From positions 3,054 to 18,890 of the forward strand of contig BCHX01000021.1 of NCBI GenBank assembly GCA_001599755.1: 15,837 bases of DNA. The letters are read 5' to 3'. The notes under the pieces were generated by a model that saw only the letters and a list, made by a program, of their open reading frames with translations, did not search any database and was not told where the DNA came from. The stretch's first letter is position 1. Each line of letters starts with the position of its first letter. Source of the stretch: Gliomastix tumulicola (lineage: Eukaryota > Ascomycota > Sordariomycetes > Hypocreales > Bionectriaceae). The position numbers were made by a program, and so were the translations under genes. Below, piece by piece: positions 8,525 to 15,837 of this stretch.

Positions 8525-8724
8525 GCTTGAGCAATAGCGTGTAATCTCTTCTGGGATTGGCATCCTACTGCGGGTTTCAAAAAAAGGCCGTGTAGTGGGT
8601 TCCACGGCGAGCGCGTCAATGGCTTCCTCGAGTCGTAGTGGATGTTCGGAGAAGGTGAGGAATTGAAGGATTCGTAGTGTAGGGTGATTGCTCGGGCGGT
8701 AGACTGTCAAGGATCACAGGTGCA
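8525..8724 (-). pseudogene. NACHT/STAND protein fragment (about 65 residues)
   Basis: The minus strand reads ILDSLPPEQSPYT (to about 8683), then after a frame change LRILQFLTFSEHPLRLEEA, and on through FFETRSRMPIPEEITRYCSSL. This is the conserved helical region that follows the NTPase domain in fungal NACHT-ankyrin proteins, where the usual pattern is an RILQ(F/W)LTxSxRPLR(I/L)EE block followed by RMPxPEEIxxYCSSL. Those proteins are NLR-like switches implicated in nonself recognition. Walker A and B motifs and ankyrin repeats are absent. The piece is wedged between two PD-(D/E)XK nuclease-like fragments on the same strand, with junctions of only a few bases on each side. It is a relic and makes no complete protein. 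Confidence 0.72.
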
Positions 8725-9500
8725 AGCAGTGTCTGCATGAACCATGGCCTGTAGCTCAGTGCGGACCATTGCGCTAGCTTCTGCGCCGTCGCGATGATTT
8801 GTACGATGCCGCGCGGGTTTCGGTCGTCCCGATATCCATCCTCCTCCAGACAATGATCTCTCGATCTCCATTCTGGCGCATCGGCCCCCGCGAGGCGGCC
8901 ACAAAGAACCAGTCATGTCCTTGTATGATGATACCTGGGAGGAAGGCAGGAAATGACCGGCCGTCGTCGCCGGCAGCGGGAACAGCACTGTCACTGTCAT
9001 TCGCCTCTGAGTGGCCACCTTGCTCGCATATGCTAAGACATCGACAAGGTCTCGGATCGGAGGTAGGGCACCCAATTTCTCTCGCTCGTTCTTATCGACG
9101 GTATGTTCTGATCCCAAGAGGTCATCGAACGTACGAGTTCAGGAAGCTCGGTCGGCGGCCGTAATTTCCCCCCAAAAGCTGCGTATCGACAACGTGTTCT
9201 CGTCGAAGCAGTGCCACCATCTTCGTCGGGCTCCATTGCCCACTTCTTTTCGAAGAGCTAGCTCGCCCTTTCGAGTTTGCCAAGGTGTGGATGCTGTGAG
9301 TGCTGTTGTCCTCGAAGCTGTCACGGACGAGGCATGGCCGGGCGACGGCGAGGGGACGGTGCGGGCTCGAGGAGTTGCGTTGGGGTCGAGACGAGGTCGC
9401 TTGGGGGGGGAGAAGACGAGCGCGAGGAGCAGGAAGATGCTGAGACGTGGGTGGCGATACCGCTTCTACTCTTTCGAGCCGGACATGGTCGGCGAGGGTG
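8723..9500 (-). pseudogene. PD-(D/E)XK nuclease-like protein, N- and C-terminal parts with core deleted
   Basis: On the minus strand the N-terminal low-complexity region appears near 9475-9365 (SRSSSP, then PPKRPRLDPNATPRAR), followed by an SPTK motif near 9220. LPELVRSMTSWDQ lies near 9150-9110 and DLVDVLAYASKVATQ near 9050-9005. The roughly 170 residues that should carry the Asp and E-x-K active site are missing. The C-terminal part follows: FLPGIIIQGHDWFF (8955-8910), EIIVWRRMDIGTTET, and after a frame change IATAQKLAQW and YRPWF. At least four frame changes are needed. Two lie at homopolymers (G8 near 9402-9409, C6 near 9167-9172 on the plus strand), so some could be sequence error, but the missing core cannot. 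Family knowledge is recalled; the mosaic reading is mine. Confidence 0.7.
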
Positions 9501-10389
9501 GTAGATACTGTCGCCCGTTTGTGGTCGGGGAAATTATCGCTTGCGCTTCTTTGATGAATAGGGCCTATCGCTCGCAAAGGGAAGCTGTTCAATCCACTGA
9601 GTAGCGGCTGTGTGCCGGCCGTCATACAGGTCGCCGCAAGGAGGATGAGGAAGCAAGAAGACTGACGTTGGTATTGGCAATGGTCATGGGTGGTGTTGTG
9701 GTTGCAGTCAATGGGGGGGCGGCTTGTTTTCGGTTACTGGGAAACCTAGCTCCACAGGTACCTGGAAAGCGGATCGGGACTAGCCTTGAGGAGACCAGCA
9801 GCAAGCCACGTCCACTGCACTGTCGTGAGAATGGTAGCACTCGACGCCAAGGCGACCCGTCTCCACTCTCCATTCTGCGCTTCGAGTGACACGAATAGAC
9901 ACGCTAGCAACGCGTCTCAACACGGTAGCCAGCGACGTACGGTGGGGGAGCCTAGTGACTTGAGGCGACGGGTTGGCGTGTCACCATCTGTGTACGCACG
10001 CGCCCGACCTCCCACGACTTGCCATGAGATACAAATCGCGGTAGTTGACATTCTCCCCTGCCCTGCATGGGGACTTACCTGGTCTTGCCTGGCCGCGGTA
10101 TTCCTCTTGCCAGAAGGACGCACTCGCCCTCGCCCCTATAGGAGATGTCCTACCAACCTCCCGACTACGAATGTAACCCAAATCCAGGACGAATTGTAAC
10201 GAGACCCGGGTTTGAACTCTGCCTCGAGTCCACGGTTCGCTCCCCTTTCCCGCCCTGGATGCATCCGCAGCGCGTGCCGTGGCAAGTTGCAGCACGCAGT
10301 GATGGGTTGACGCGATTCTGACTGGCTCCCCGCCCCGACACCCTCGCCCTCGCCCGCGCCCTCGTCAAAAGAGTCGCGTGTCCGCAAAG
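9501..10389. other. spacer between head-to-head nuclease-like relics
   Basis: This stretch separates the N-terminal ends of the minus-strand and plus-strand PD-(D/E)XK relics, so it would have held their promoters when they were intact. Overlapping frames are present on both strands, but none reads as a recognisable protein. The word gttcaaacc on the minus strand near 10208-10216 resembles a tRNA B box but lacks a T-stem. Confidence 0.4.
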
Positions 10390-11392
10390 CCGTACCTACC
10401 GACATCACCGACAGCAGCTCGGCCTCTCGTCTTGCCCAACACCGACCAAGACGCGGCGGAGAAGAACGATCATGCCAACAGTACTGAGCCGGTCCATGCC
10501 CCGCGCGACAGGCACAAACACCCCCGGTCGGTGCGGTCGTCTCGCTCTTCTCTCCCCGCAAACATATCGAGAGCCTCTCTTCACCACTGGGCCCGAGATC
10601 TGTTCGCTTGACATCAATAGCCCACCGTCGTCGCCGCCAGTCGGTCTCCTCGAGGCGCTGGGCCAGATCAGGCGCGGTCTCAACATCCACCCCAGCTCTT
10701 CAACCTGGTATGTAGATCCCCTTGCCCATATCCTGCACCTTTGGTTTGCTCGTTCCTGCCTTGACCTCGTGAATGCTAATCATGCCGTGTGTTTCTTGGA
10801 CAGCATCACCGCGAGACCTCATCCGAAGCACATCCCTCGAGCCGCACCGCCAAGATGATCGACCTGTGCCGCTTCGCAAAATTCGCCCACGGTACCGAGA
10901 CCACAGATGCCATCCGCCTGCTGCTGGAGTAGACCGACTTCCACCGTCAACCACGTCGGATTGCACCCCTACAGCTCCGCCTCATGGTCAAGAAGTCGGG
11001 CAACGGCTCAGACGGCTCGCAGCTGCAGGTGGGTGTTGGCTAGCCGCGCAACGGGCCCCTCTCCGGGCGGCAGCCGCGTCCTCGCTGCCGGTGAGGCACA
11101 GGCATAGGCACAGACGTGCTTTTTCTACCACCCAAACCGACAACGAGAACAACGACGACGACGAGAGCAATATCGTTCAAGATGGCGGAGGCGGGGGCGC
11201 GGCAAAGGAGATGCGACGGATCCTCGCGTTGGAGAAACAGGCAGACGAGGCCTTGTCGCAACTGGGCTTCCTTCCCGCGTGCATCGTCAACGGTCACGAC
11301 AGGTCGCTCGTACTCGCGGGTCTGACAGTTTCGGGGTGCTCTGGTCCACATTCCAAACGACACTCGCAACTTACCGGCTCTTGCCATGCTAG
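10390..11392 (+). pseudogene. PD-(D/E)XK nuclease-like protein relic, plus strand
   Basis: Plus-strand pieces in family order are SLFSPRKHIESL (about 10541), GLLEALGQIRRGLNIHP (about 10645), MIDLCRFAKFA from 10855, LQLRLMVKKSGNGSDGSQLQ, VGVWLAAQRAPLR (about 11025-11065), AKEMRRILALEKQADEAL and GFLPACIVNGHDRS (11203-11303), then WSTFQTTLATYRLLPC before a stop at 11390-11392. The first two match the N-terminal SPxK and helical region, MID the first catalytic aspartate, and GFLPACIVNGHD the QGHDW-type strand. The E-x-K motif is lost (LMVKKSG where VSIETK would be), TAG interrupts at 10930-10932, and several frame changes are required. The middle of the N-terminal half is missing. It is more diverged from the minus-strand relics than a recent duplicate would be. 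It is inactive. Confidence 0.68.
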
Positions 11393-12133
11393 TTTGATCA
11401 CTGGCTTGGCTACATATTTTGGTGATGCACCCCGGTCCGGGGCAAGCCAAAAATTGGAAGCCAGCGGACTCTCCTTCGCTCACTACGCGAGAGGAGTTGA
11501 TGTAGCAGGTGCACTTGAATCCCTGATTGATTCGCAGCTTATCGATTCCTACGCCTCCAATCATCTTGCCCGTGCAAGTGGTTGATCGGAAAGTGGACAG
11601 AACTTTGAATCTGGCGCATAGTTCCGAGGAGCATCTATTGGTGAGTTTCACATGCCTCAATGTTGCCACCTTCATGCTCTCGAGCGACAAGACCTCCACC
11701 AGTTGCTTATATTGCTGGTGCTCAGTTATGGTCCCTCGCCTTTCTTCTGCCACTTTATCAGACGTCATGGCCTCTTTATCCCTCCGGATACCCAAACGCA
11801 AGCTCAGCGAGACTCGGTCCCTCGCCATACTGGATTTCATCTTGGTATGCTGTATCGGATGCCACGACTAGCTCAGGCTCCGACTCCGACTCCGGCTCCC
11901 ACTCAGACTATACTAACTCTTGATACCGAACCAGACGCATGGTCAGACTTGGAACCAGACGAGAATGGGAAAGAGAGGCGATGGCACGCTGTGTGCGTAA
12001 TGAGCCTCCGGGTTTCTGCCCAGGACAAGGAGGTATGGTCACCATACAAATGGAGGCACCCCTGTCGTGACGCACGGACGAAAAGCATGAGTTCGATGAC
12101 GGTAGCTAGAACGTAGCCCCAAGCAAACAATAC
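11393..12133. other. intergenic stretch, no supportable gene
   Basis: This lies between the plus-strand nuclease relic and the 3' end of the 667-aa gene. Frames of 75-155 codons exist on the plus strand, and a long one runs on the minus strand, but none shows a domain and none begins convincingly. A degenerate hexamer array of ctccga type is present at 11878-11907. The last part probably includes the 3' UTR of the minus-strand gene. Confidence 0.45.
11878..11907. repeat. degenerate (CTCCGA)5 array
   Basis: There are two perfect ctccga units, then ctccgg, ctccca and ctcaga, showing a short hexamer array decaying toward its right end. Confidence 0.75.
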
Positions 12134-14137
12134 TCATTTATCCGTACCTTCGTGCTCTCCATTCAGCCATTCGTCCAGAAACCACGATGGCGCTTCCGCC
12201 GTGGGATCGTCATCATCTCTTGCTTCCTTTTCGGGCACATCCATGCTGTCCACCCCCTCCCATTCTTGTGTCCAGGGATGTTTCCTGAAGTCATGAGACA
12301 TTGCAGTGTTGGCCCAATAGCGGCTGCCGCGAGCGTCCGCAACGAGCAAAGATAGCATTGCCAGCGTGCTTCTTTTTGATGCTGCGAGCATCATTTGGTG
12401 TCGGCAATCCAAGAGGCATTTTTCCCCCGATATACGAAGCTTCAGGGCATCCGGTACGTTCTCGACATTCCTCCCGGTGTCTGCTCGGAATCCACGAGCT
12501 TGGCAAGGAACCTTTTCTCGATACCACGTGAATGAATCATACAAACGAACGTAATCGGTCTCTAAGCGTGGCCACAGCTCCGGCTCGACGTCCCTCTTGG
12601 CCAGATGCCCATGTGGCCTCCAGGATACGGGCTGGTAAACAGCATCCTGGAGCTTGCAGTCATAGCGACACCGCAGGAGGTCAGCACGGGGAATCGAGTC
12701 TGACAGCTCCTTGAAGCAGGCTGTCTTTTCAAAATCCAGGAATGACTGCATAGTGCCGGTCCACGCCGTGACCATCGGATCGGGGAGGGAAAGCGACCCA
12801 GAGCCGTAGGTCTCCCTCATAGTTCGCACGTATCGCCGAATCCAATCCAGGATGGAGAGGTCGCCAAGCAGGAAAAGCGCCAGCCACCAGAAGGCAACCC
12901 TTGGTCGTCGTGCCGCGAATGCTTTCAGCAGGATCTCCAGCTTTGATTCCGTAATATTGGGCCCCAAAGCATCGAGAACTCCGGCAAGCCATGGGCTCAC
13001 AAGGTTGCATTCCACGTCTGGTTGCCAGAAGATACTCCATAAGACTGCTCCAAGGGATGGCGGATGAAGGCTGAGAGTCATGAAATATGGTAAGTCGTCC
13101 ACGTATTGACGGATGATCTCCTTGTCATTGTCGTGGAGCATTGCACCCTCCACGGCGGTGAGATGAGGATGTGCAAATTGCGGACGAGCCCCCATGAATT
13201 CGTAGAAGGGAAGCATGAGAGAGGCAATAAAGGCTGCCTTGTAAGGTGGTAGGGAAGACCACCCAGCATCGCTGTGGTCTTCAACCGTACCAAGGCCAAA
13301 TATGCTGCATAGCTCCACGAGCAGGGACCTTGCCTCTATGGACGTTGGTGGCTTCGATATATGCGTGTCCGACCTCTGTGCAGAAATAGAGAGGCGCGGG
13401 CTGTTTCTAATGTGAGCAGCCCATGGTGGGAAGCCCTTGCCAGAAGCACGCCAACCAGGCTCGGGACACAGTATCGCACACAGCCACCTGGTGAGTGTAG
13501 GCGACGCAGTGTCGAGGATGATGGCGGAGCGCTCGTGGCATGATGGCTGTGGCTCTAACCGATGCGTGGTATATTGCACGCCTCTGCCCTGCATCTCGAG
13601 GAATTGCACGGAGATTATGTACGACCAACACATCGTCAAGACGCCGAGGCTGCCCCCCATCTTTGGCCCTGCTCCTAGAAAGTATGACGCTGGTCGCGGG
13701 CCAATGTCGCAAGTAATGGGGGAGTCTTTGCTCAAGCTGAAGGCAATGCGGCGGCCATGATTAAGTGCAGCGCTGCCATCACCAAACGCATCGACAGCGT
13801 TCCGGTTTCCATCGCGGTGTCGTAAGCGCCATAGTGGCCTTCCATATATCACCTGACTGCGAGGCAACGGGCTTGGAAGAGCAGGCACATCGAGGAGTGT
13901 GATATACGGATCCAAAATTGTAGCCGGCCACATACCATGCGGCATATGAACTGCCTTACGAAGAAAGGCATCCCATGTTGCTCTCCCGTCGTGATAAGTC
14001 CGGCTGAGGTCCGAAACTGTCGGTATGAGTGGATCGTCCTCATTGCTTTCGAACGGTATATGAGAAGATGTCAGAGATGGGGTGGTGGATGATGTCGAAT
14101 CCACGGACCACACCGGTTGAGGATCTCTCGATGACAT
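12134..14137 (-). CDS. uncharacterised fungal protein, 667 aa
   Basis: This is a single-exon minus-strand frame. I take the ATG at 14137 (MSSRDPQPVWSV) over the upstream TTG. No domain of known function is recognised. Visible features are a Ser/Thr-rich N-terminus to about residue 30; a Gly-rich, hydrophobic block near 154-185 (FLGAGPKMGGSLGVLTMCW); a second hydrophobic segment near 414-432 (VAFWWLALFLLGDLSILDW) that could be one membrane helix or a buried helix; and an acidic C-terminus (EARDDDD) rich in Trp. No signal peptide is seen. Even composition over 667 codons without a stop, next to decayed DNA, argues for a maintained gene. The type resembles large single-exon hypothetical proteins common in Sordariomycetes, a recollection only. 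It lies 266 bases downstream of the 318-aa gene in the same direction. Confidence 0.85.
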   Translation of the reverse strand: MSSRDPQPVWSVDSTSSTTPSLTSSHIPFESNEDDPLIPTVSDLSRTYHDGRATWDAFLRKAVHMPHGMWPATILDPYITLLDVPALPSPLPRSQVIYGRPLWRLRHRDGNRNAVDAFGDGSAALNHGRRIAFSLSKDSPITCDIGPRPASYFLGAGPKMGGSLGVLTMCWSYIISVQFLEMQGRGVQYTTHRLEPQPSCHERSAIILDTASPTLTRWLCAILCPEPGWRASGKGFPPWAAHIRNSPRLSISAQRSDTHISKPPTSIEARSLLVELCSIFGLGTVEDHSDAGWSSLPPYKAAFIASLMLPFYEFMGARPQFAHPHLTAVEGAMLHDNDKEIIRQYVDDLPYFMTLSLHPPSLGAVLWSIFWQPDVECNLVSPWLAGVLDALGPNITESKLEILLKAFAARRPRVAFWWLALFLLGDLSILDWIRRYVRTMRETYGSGSLSLPDPMVTAWTGTMQSFLDFEKTACFKELSDSIPRADLLRCRYDCKLQDAVYQPVSWRPHGHLAKRDVEPELWPRLETDYVRLYDSFTWYREKVPCQARGFRADTGRNVENVPDALKLRISGEKCLLDCRHQMMLAASKRSTLAMLSLLVADARGSRYWANTAMSHDFRKHPWTQEWEGVDSMDVPEKEARDDDDPTAEAPSWFLDEWLNGEHEGTDK

Positions 14138-14403
14138 GGTCAAGATAGGAGAGCTGCCTACTTTGTTTGTTCATCGAATGACAGTGGAGCATTACGGGGA
14201 GACGCGTCTCAAATACATCGTCAAGCCGTCACGTGATACACGTCACGTCGGCTTACTAACTGTCCATCTCGGTAAATATCAATTCAGAGCTACCCTAGGC
14301 CTTGTTATCATAGGCTCGTGCGTGACCAACATTTAGTTCCTGTTGAAGGAATCGCAGCAGACTTTGCATCCGAAATTTCTCCAGACCAATTCAGATCAGG
14401 AAA
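14138..14403 (-). promoter_or_regulatory. intergenic spacer carrying the presumed promoter of the 667-aa gene
   Basis: These 266 bases separate the stop of the 318-aa gene from the ATG of the 667-aa gene and must hold the terminator of one and the promoter of the other unless they are co-transcribed. No clear TATA box is visible. A cacgtgat-type word (tcacgtgatacacgtcacg, 14229-14247) contains a CACGTG E-box-like palindrome in opposed tcacgtg/cacgtca words, a plausible bZIP or bHLH target. Confidence 0.35.
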
Positions 14404-15360
14404 CTACTTTTCTGGTTTGATCTCTTTGGCAACGAATACGCAACCGTGGGTCTGACTGGCCAGTTTGTAGCCTGACCCCTCCTTGACCCAATCCTTTCTT
14501 CGTGATACCAGCTTCTGCCCCTCAAGATCCCCACTCTTCGGTTTGAAAGAAATTTTGTTTTTCCCCATGTATCGTGCGGACACGGCGACTTTGCCACCAC
14601 GCTGGTCCGAAGGGGCCGTACCCCGAGAGCTCTCGCCAACCTGCAAATTTGCCATTTCAGCTGTCATGGTTTCTTCATCGATTCTTGCTTGATCCCACTG
14701 GAGAGGGTCGATGGACTCGTGAGAATCGGTGCGCCGGTGTGGATCAGACTGGCCTTTTTCTGTATTGGCCGCCTGTGCCCCATGTGAGCTGGATGCTTTC
14801 TCCTTCCGCGACTCTGCCGCTGCCTGGGAATCGCCGATTTCCAAAGTCCATGTGAAGTACCACATGTTGGTTGTCCCATCATAGAGTCGCAGACAAGGTA
14901 CTTGCTCGCCATTGTACAATGTTGTCGACTCTTGCCAGTCGCTCTCGCGAGTCCATATGACCTCGCTATTGCAGTCGTAGAATCCAAACTCATCACCGTT
15001 CTGGAACAGATCCACGTATGCAGGCTCGACCTCCGAAGTCGCACTGGCAGATGCCGTGGCGGAGAAATGGGTTGTGTCTGTATAGTCCTCCTCCTCATCC
15101 GGGGCCACATATTCAGGATGAGTTGACGCATAGTCTGCCTGGGTAAGAGGACGAGCCTCCTCTGTTGGATAGTACTCTGGACCGCACTGACACGGTACGT
15201 GACATATCTTCCAGCCAGGACCTGACGTATGACCACCGGCTTGGCATATCAGAATGCGTTCCTTGCACTGGCGGCATTTCGAACGCTTGGCTGCTCTGTG
15301 ACCGTCTAGAGGGTGGCCACAGTATTGGCACCAACCGGATTCTCCAGTGCTAGTGCTCAT
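14404..15360 (-). CDS. cysteine-rich zinc-ribbon-like protein, 318 aa
   Basis: This is a single-exon minus-strand gene starting at ATG 15360. The first 60 residues hold a dense Cys/His pattern: C11-x2-C14, H16, H21, C29-x2-C32, C39, H44, C53-H54, C57-x-C59. Two CxxC knuckles 14 residues apart fit a zinc ribbon, with further ligands possible for a second site. From about residue 85 the chain is acidic and low in complexity (PDEEEDYTD, then Ser/Ala/Thr), followed by a Trp/Tyr-rich part near 130-180 (NMWYFTWTLEIG) and a charged linker. The C-terminus is basic (KNKISFKPKSG and onward). No signal peptide or membrane helix is seen. A metal-stabilised protein- or nucleic-acid-binding role is inference. 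The family is not recognised beyond similarity in style to fungal hypothetical proteins. It is in tandem with the 667-aa gene and has its own TATA box. Confidence 0.85.
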   Translation of the reverse strand: MSTSTGESGWCQYCGHPLDGHRAAKRSKCRQCKERILICQAGGHTSGPGWKICHVPCQCGPEYYPTEEARPLTQADYASTHPEYVAPDEEEDYTDTTHFSATASASATSEVEPAYVDLFQNGDEFGFYDCNSEVIWTRESDWQESTTLYNGEQVPCLRLYDGTTNMWYFTWTLEIGDSQAAAESRKEKASSSHGAQAANTEKGQSDPHRRTDSHESIDPLQWDQARIDEETMTAEMANLQVGESSRGTAPSDQRGGKVAVSARYMGKNKISFKPKSGDLEGQKLVSRRKDWVKEGSGYKLASQTHGCVFVAKEIKPEK

Positions 15361-15429
15361 AGTGTAGAAGAATGAGGAGATGGATCATTATCGCATTTCA
15401 ACGTCACGCTAACGTAGAAATGCTCTGCA

Positions 15430-15438
15430 CTTATATAC
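15430..15438 (-). promoter_or_regulatory. TATA box of the 318-aa gene
   Basis: The minus strand reads GTATATAAG about 70-78 bases before the ATG at 15360, a suitable distance for a fungal TATA box with a short 5' leader. Confidence 0.6.
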
Positions 15439-15799
15439 ATTTCGGGGGGCTTCAACATTCCGACTGTGGCAACTACGATCGGATTCTGGATGTCACTCAT
15501 CCATACACTCAGTGGTAAAGGGAGCAATTGAGGGTGTCGACACGAGAGCAATTTTGCTCCGGATGTGCGTAAGGCGGGCTTACTCGTGGAACATAGACGC
15601 ATGGGGGGGTTGTCTCATGGTCGACGAGCATCTCAGGTGGTCAACGCGAGGTGGTGGGACTTGGGCTTGGTGATCCACCAGTTAACCCTACATGGCCACA
15701 TGGTGGGACGAGGCGGAGACCGAGCATGAGGAGGCTCTGCCCCTTGCACGGAAAGCACCACATTCAACCCTCAGTCGCTGTCTCGTAGGTGGCATTAAT
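15439..15799. other. upstream region of the 318-aa gene
   Basis: No gene is supported. It contains presumed promoter DNA near the TATA box and GC-rich sequence with ggtgg and cacat words further right; nothing else was recognised. Confidence 0.4.
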
Positions 15800-15837
15800 G
15801 AGAGGCAAGTTGGAAGTGGAGAGGCAAGTTGGAAGTG
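15800..15837. repeat. exact 19-bp tandem duplication at the window edge
   Basis: The unit gagaggcaagttggaagtg at 15800-15818 repeats exactly at 15819-15837, the last base of the window. The array may continue outside. Confidence 0.95.

Noticed and set aside
10195..10225. Minus-strand gttcaaacc resembling a tRNA B box, considered as a tRNA or tRNA-derived SINE
   Set aside because: The five bases on each side cannot form a T-stem, and no A box or acceptor stem pairing was found.
10136..10690. Minus-strand frame of 184 codons
   Set aside because: It starts at TTG and overlaps plus-strand N-terminal pieces of the nuclease-like relic. Its Gly/Glu-rich run mirrors a ccctcgcc repeat on the plus strand.
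11040..11840. Minus-strand frame of 266 codons
   Set aside because: It lies antisense across the plus-strand nuclease-like relic, starts at TTG, and ends in low-complexity Val/Leu and Arg runs that mirror repetitive codons on the other strand.

Overview
The window looks like accessory, repeat-rich DNA from a filamentous ascomycete, most likely a Sordariomycete. Four things point there: a Tad-clade-like LINE with a C-terminal RNase H domain; decayed pieces of the fungal PD-(D/E)XK nuclease-like family and of a fungal NACHT-ankyrin (STAND) protein; a solo LTR; and two intronless genes of the type annotated as hypothetical in such genomes. Family assignments rest on motifs recognised by eye. No search was run.

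Layout. Positions 1-95 (minus) may be the first 31 codons of a gene leaving the window. About 96-3750 is GC-rich (57% in one sampled line) with several overlapping chance reading frames and no gene I can support; it holds short tandem duplications, a pyrimidine-rich tract and a C11 run. About 3759-5690 is a 5'-truncated LINE on the minus strand with two in-frame stops and one frameshift, yet all four RNase H catalytic acids remain. An AT-richer block (40% GC in one sampled line) follows. It contains a 1,387-bp candidate transposon (5921-7307) bounded by 37-bp terminal inverted repeats and enclosing one intact orphan ORF (6590-7045). At 7577-7803 there is a well-supported 227-bp solo LTR with TGTCA/TGACA ends and a perfect 5-bp target duplication.

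From 8282 to about 11392 is a pseudogene field. On the minus strand, PD-(D/E)XK nuclease-like pieces flank a NACHT-type fragment of about 65 residues, and the catalytic core lies on the wrong side of its own C-terminal region. A second PD-(D/E)XK relic lies head-to-head on the plus strand. Several frame breaks fall in or near C/G runs, so sequencing error has to be excluded before all of them are called decay.

From 12134 to 15360 are two intact minus-strand genes in tandem: an uncharacterised 667-aa protein and a 318-aa protein with a cysteine-rich, zinc-ribbon-like N-terminus. The latter has a TATA box about 70 bases before its ATG. The window ends inside a 19-bp tandem duplication. No pathway links the genes. 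The unifying picture is a mobile-element and gene-relic island next to two conserved-looking single-exon genes.
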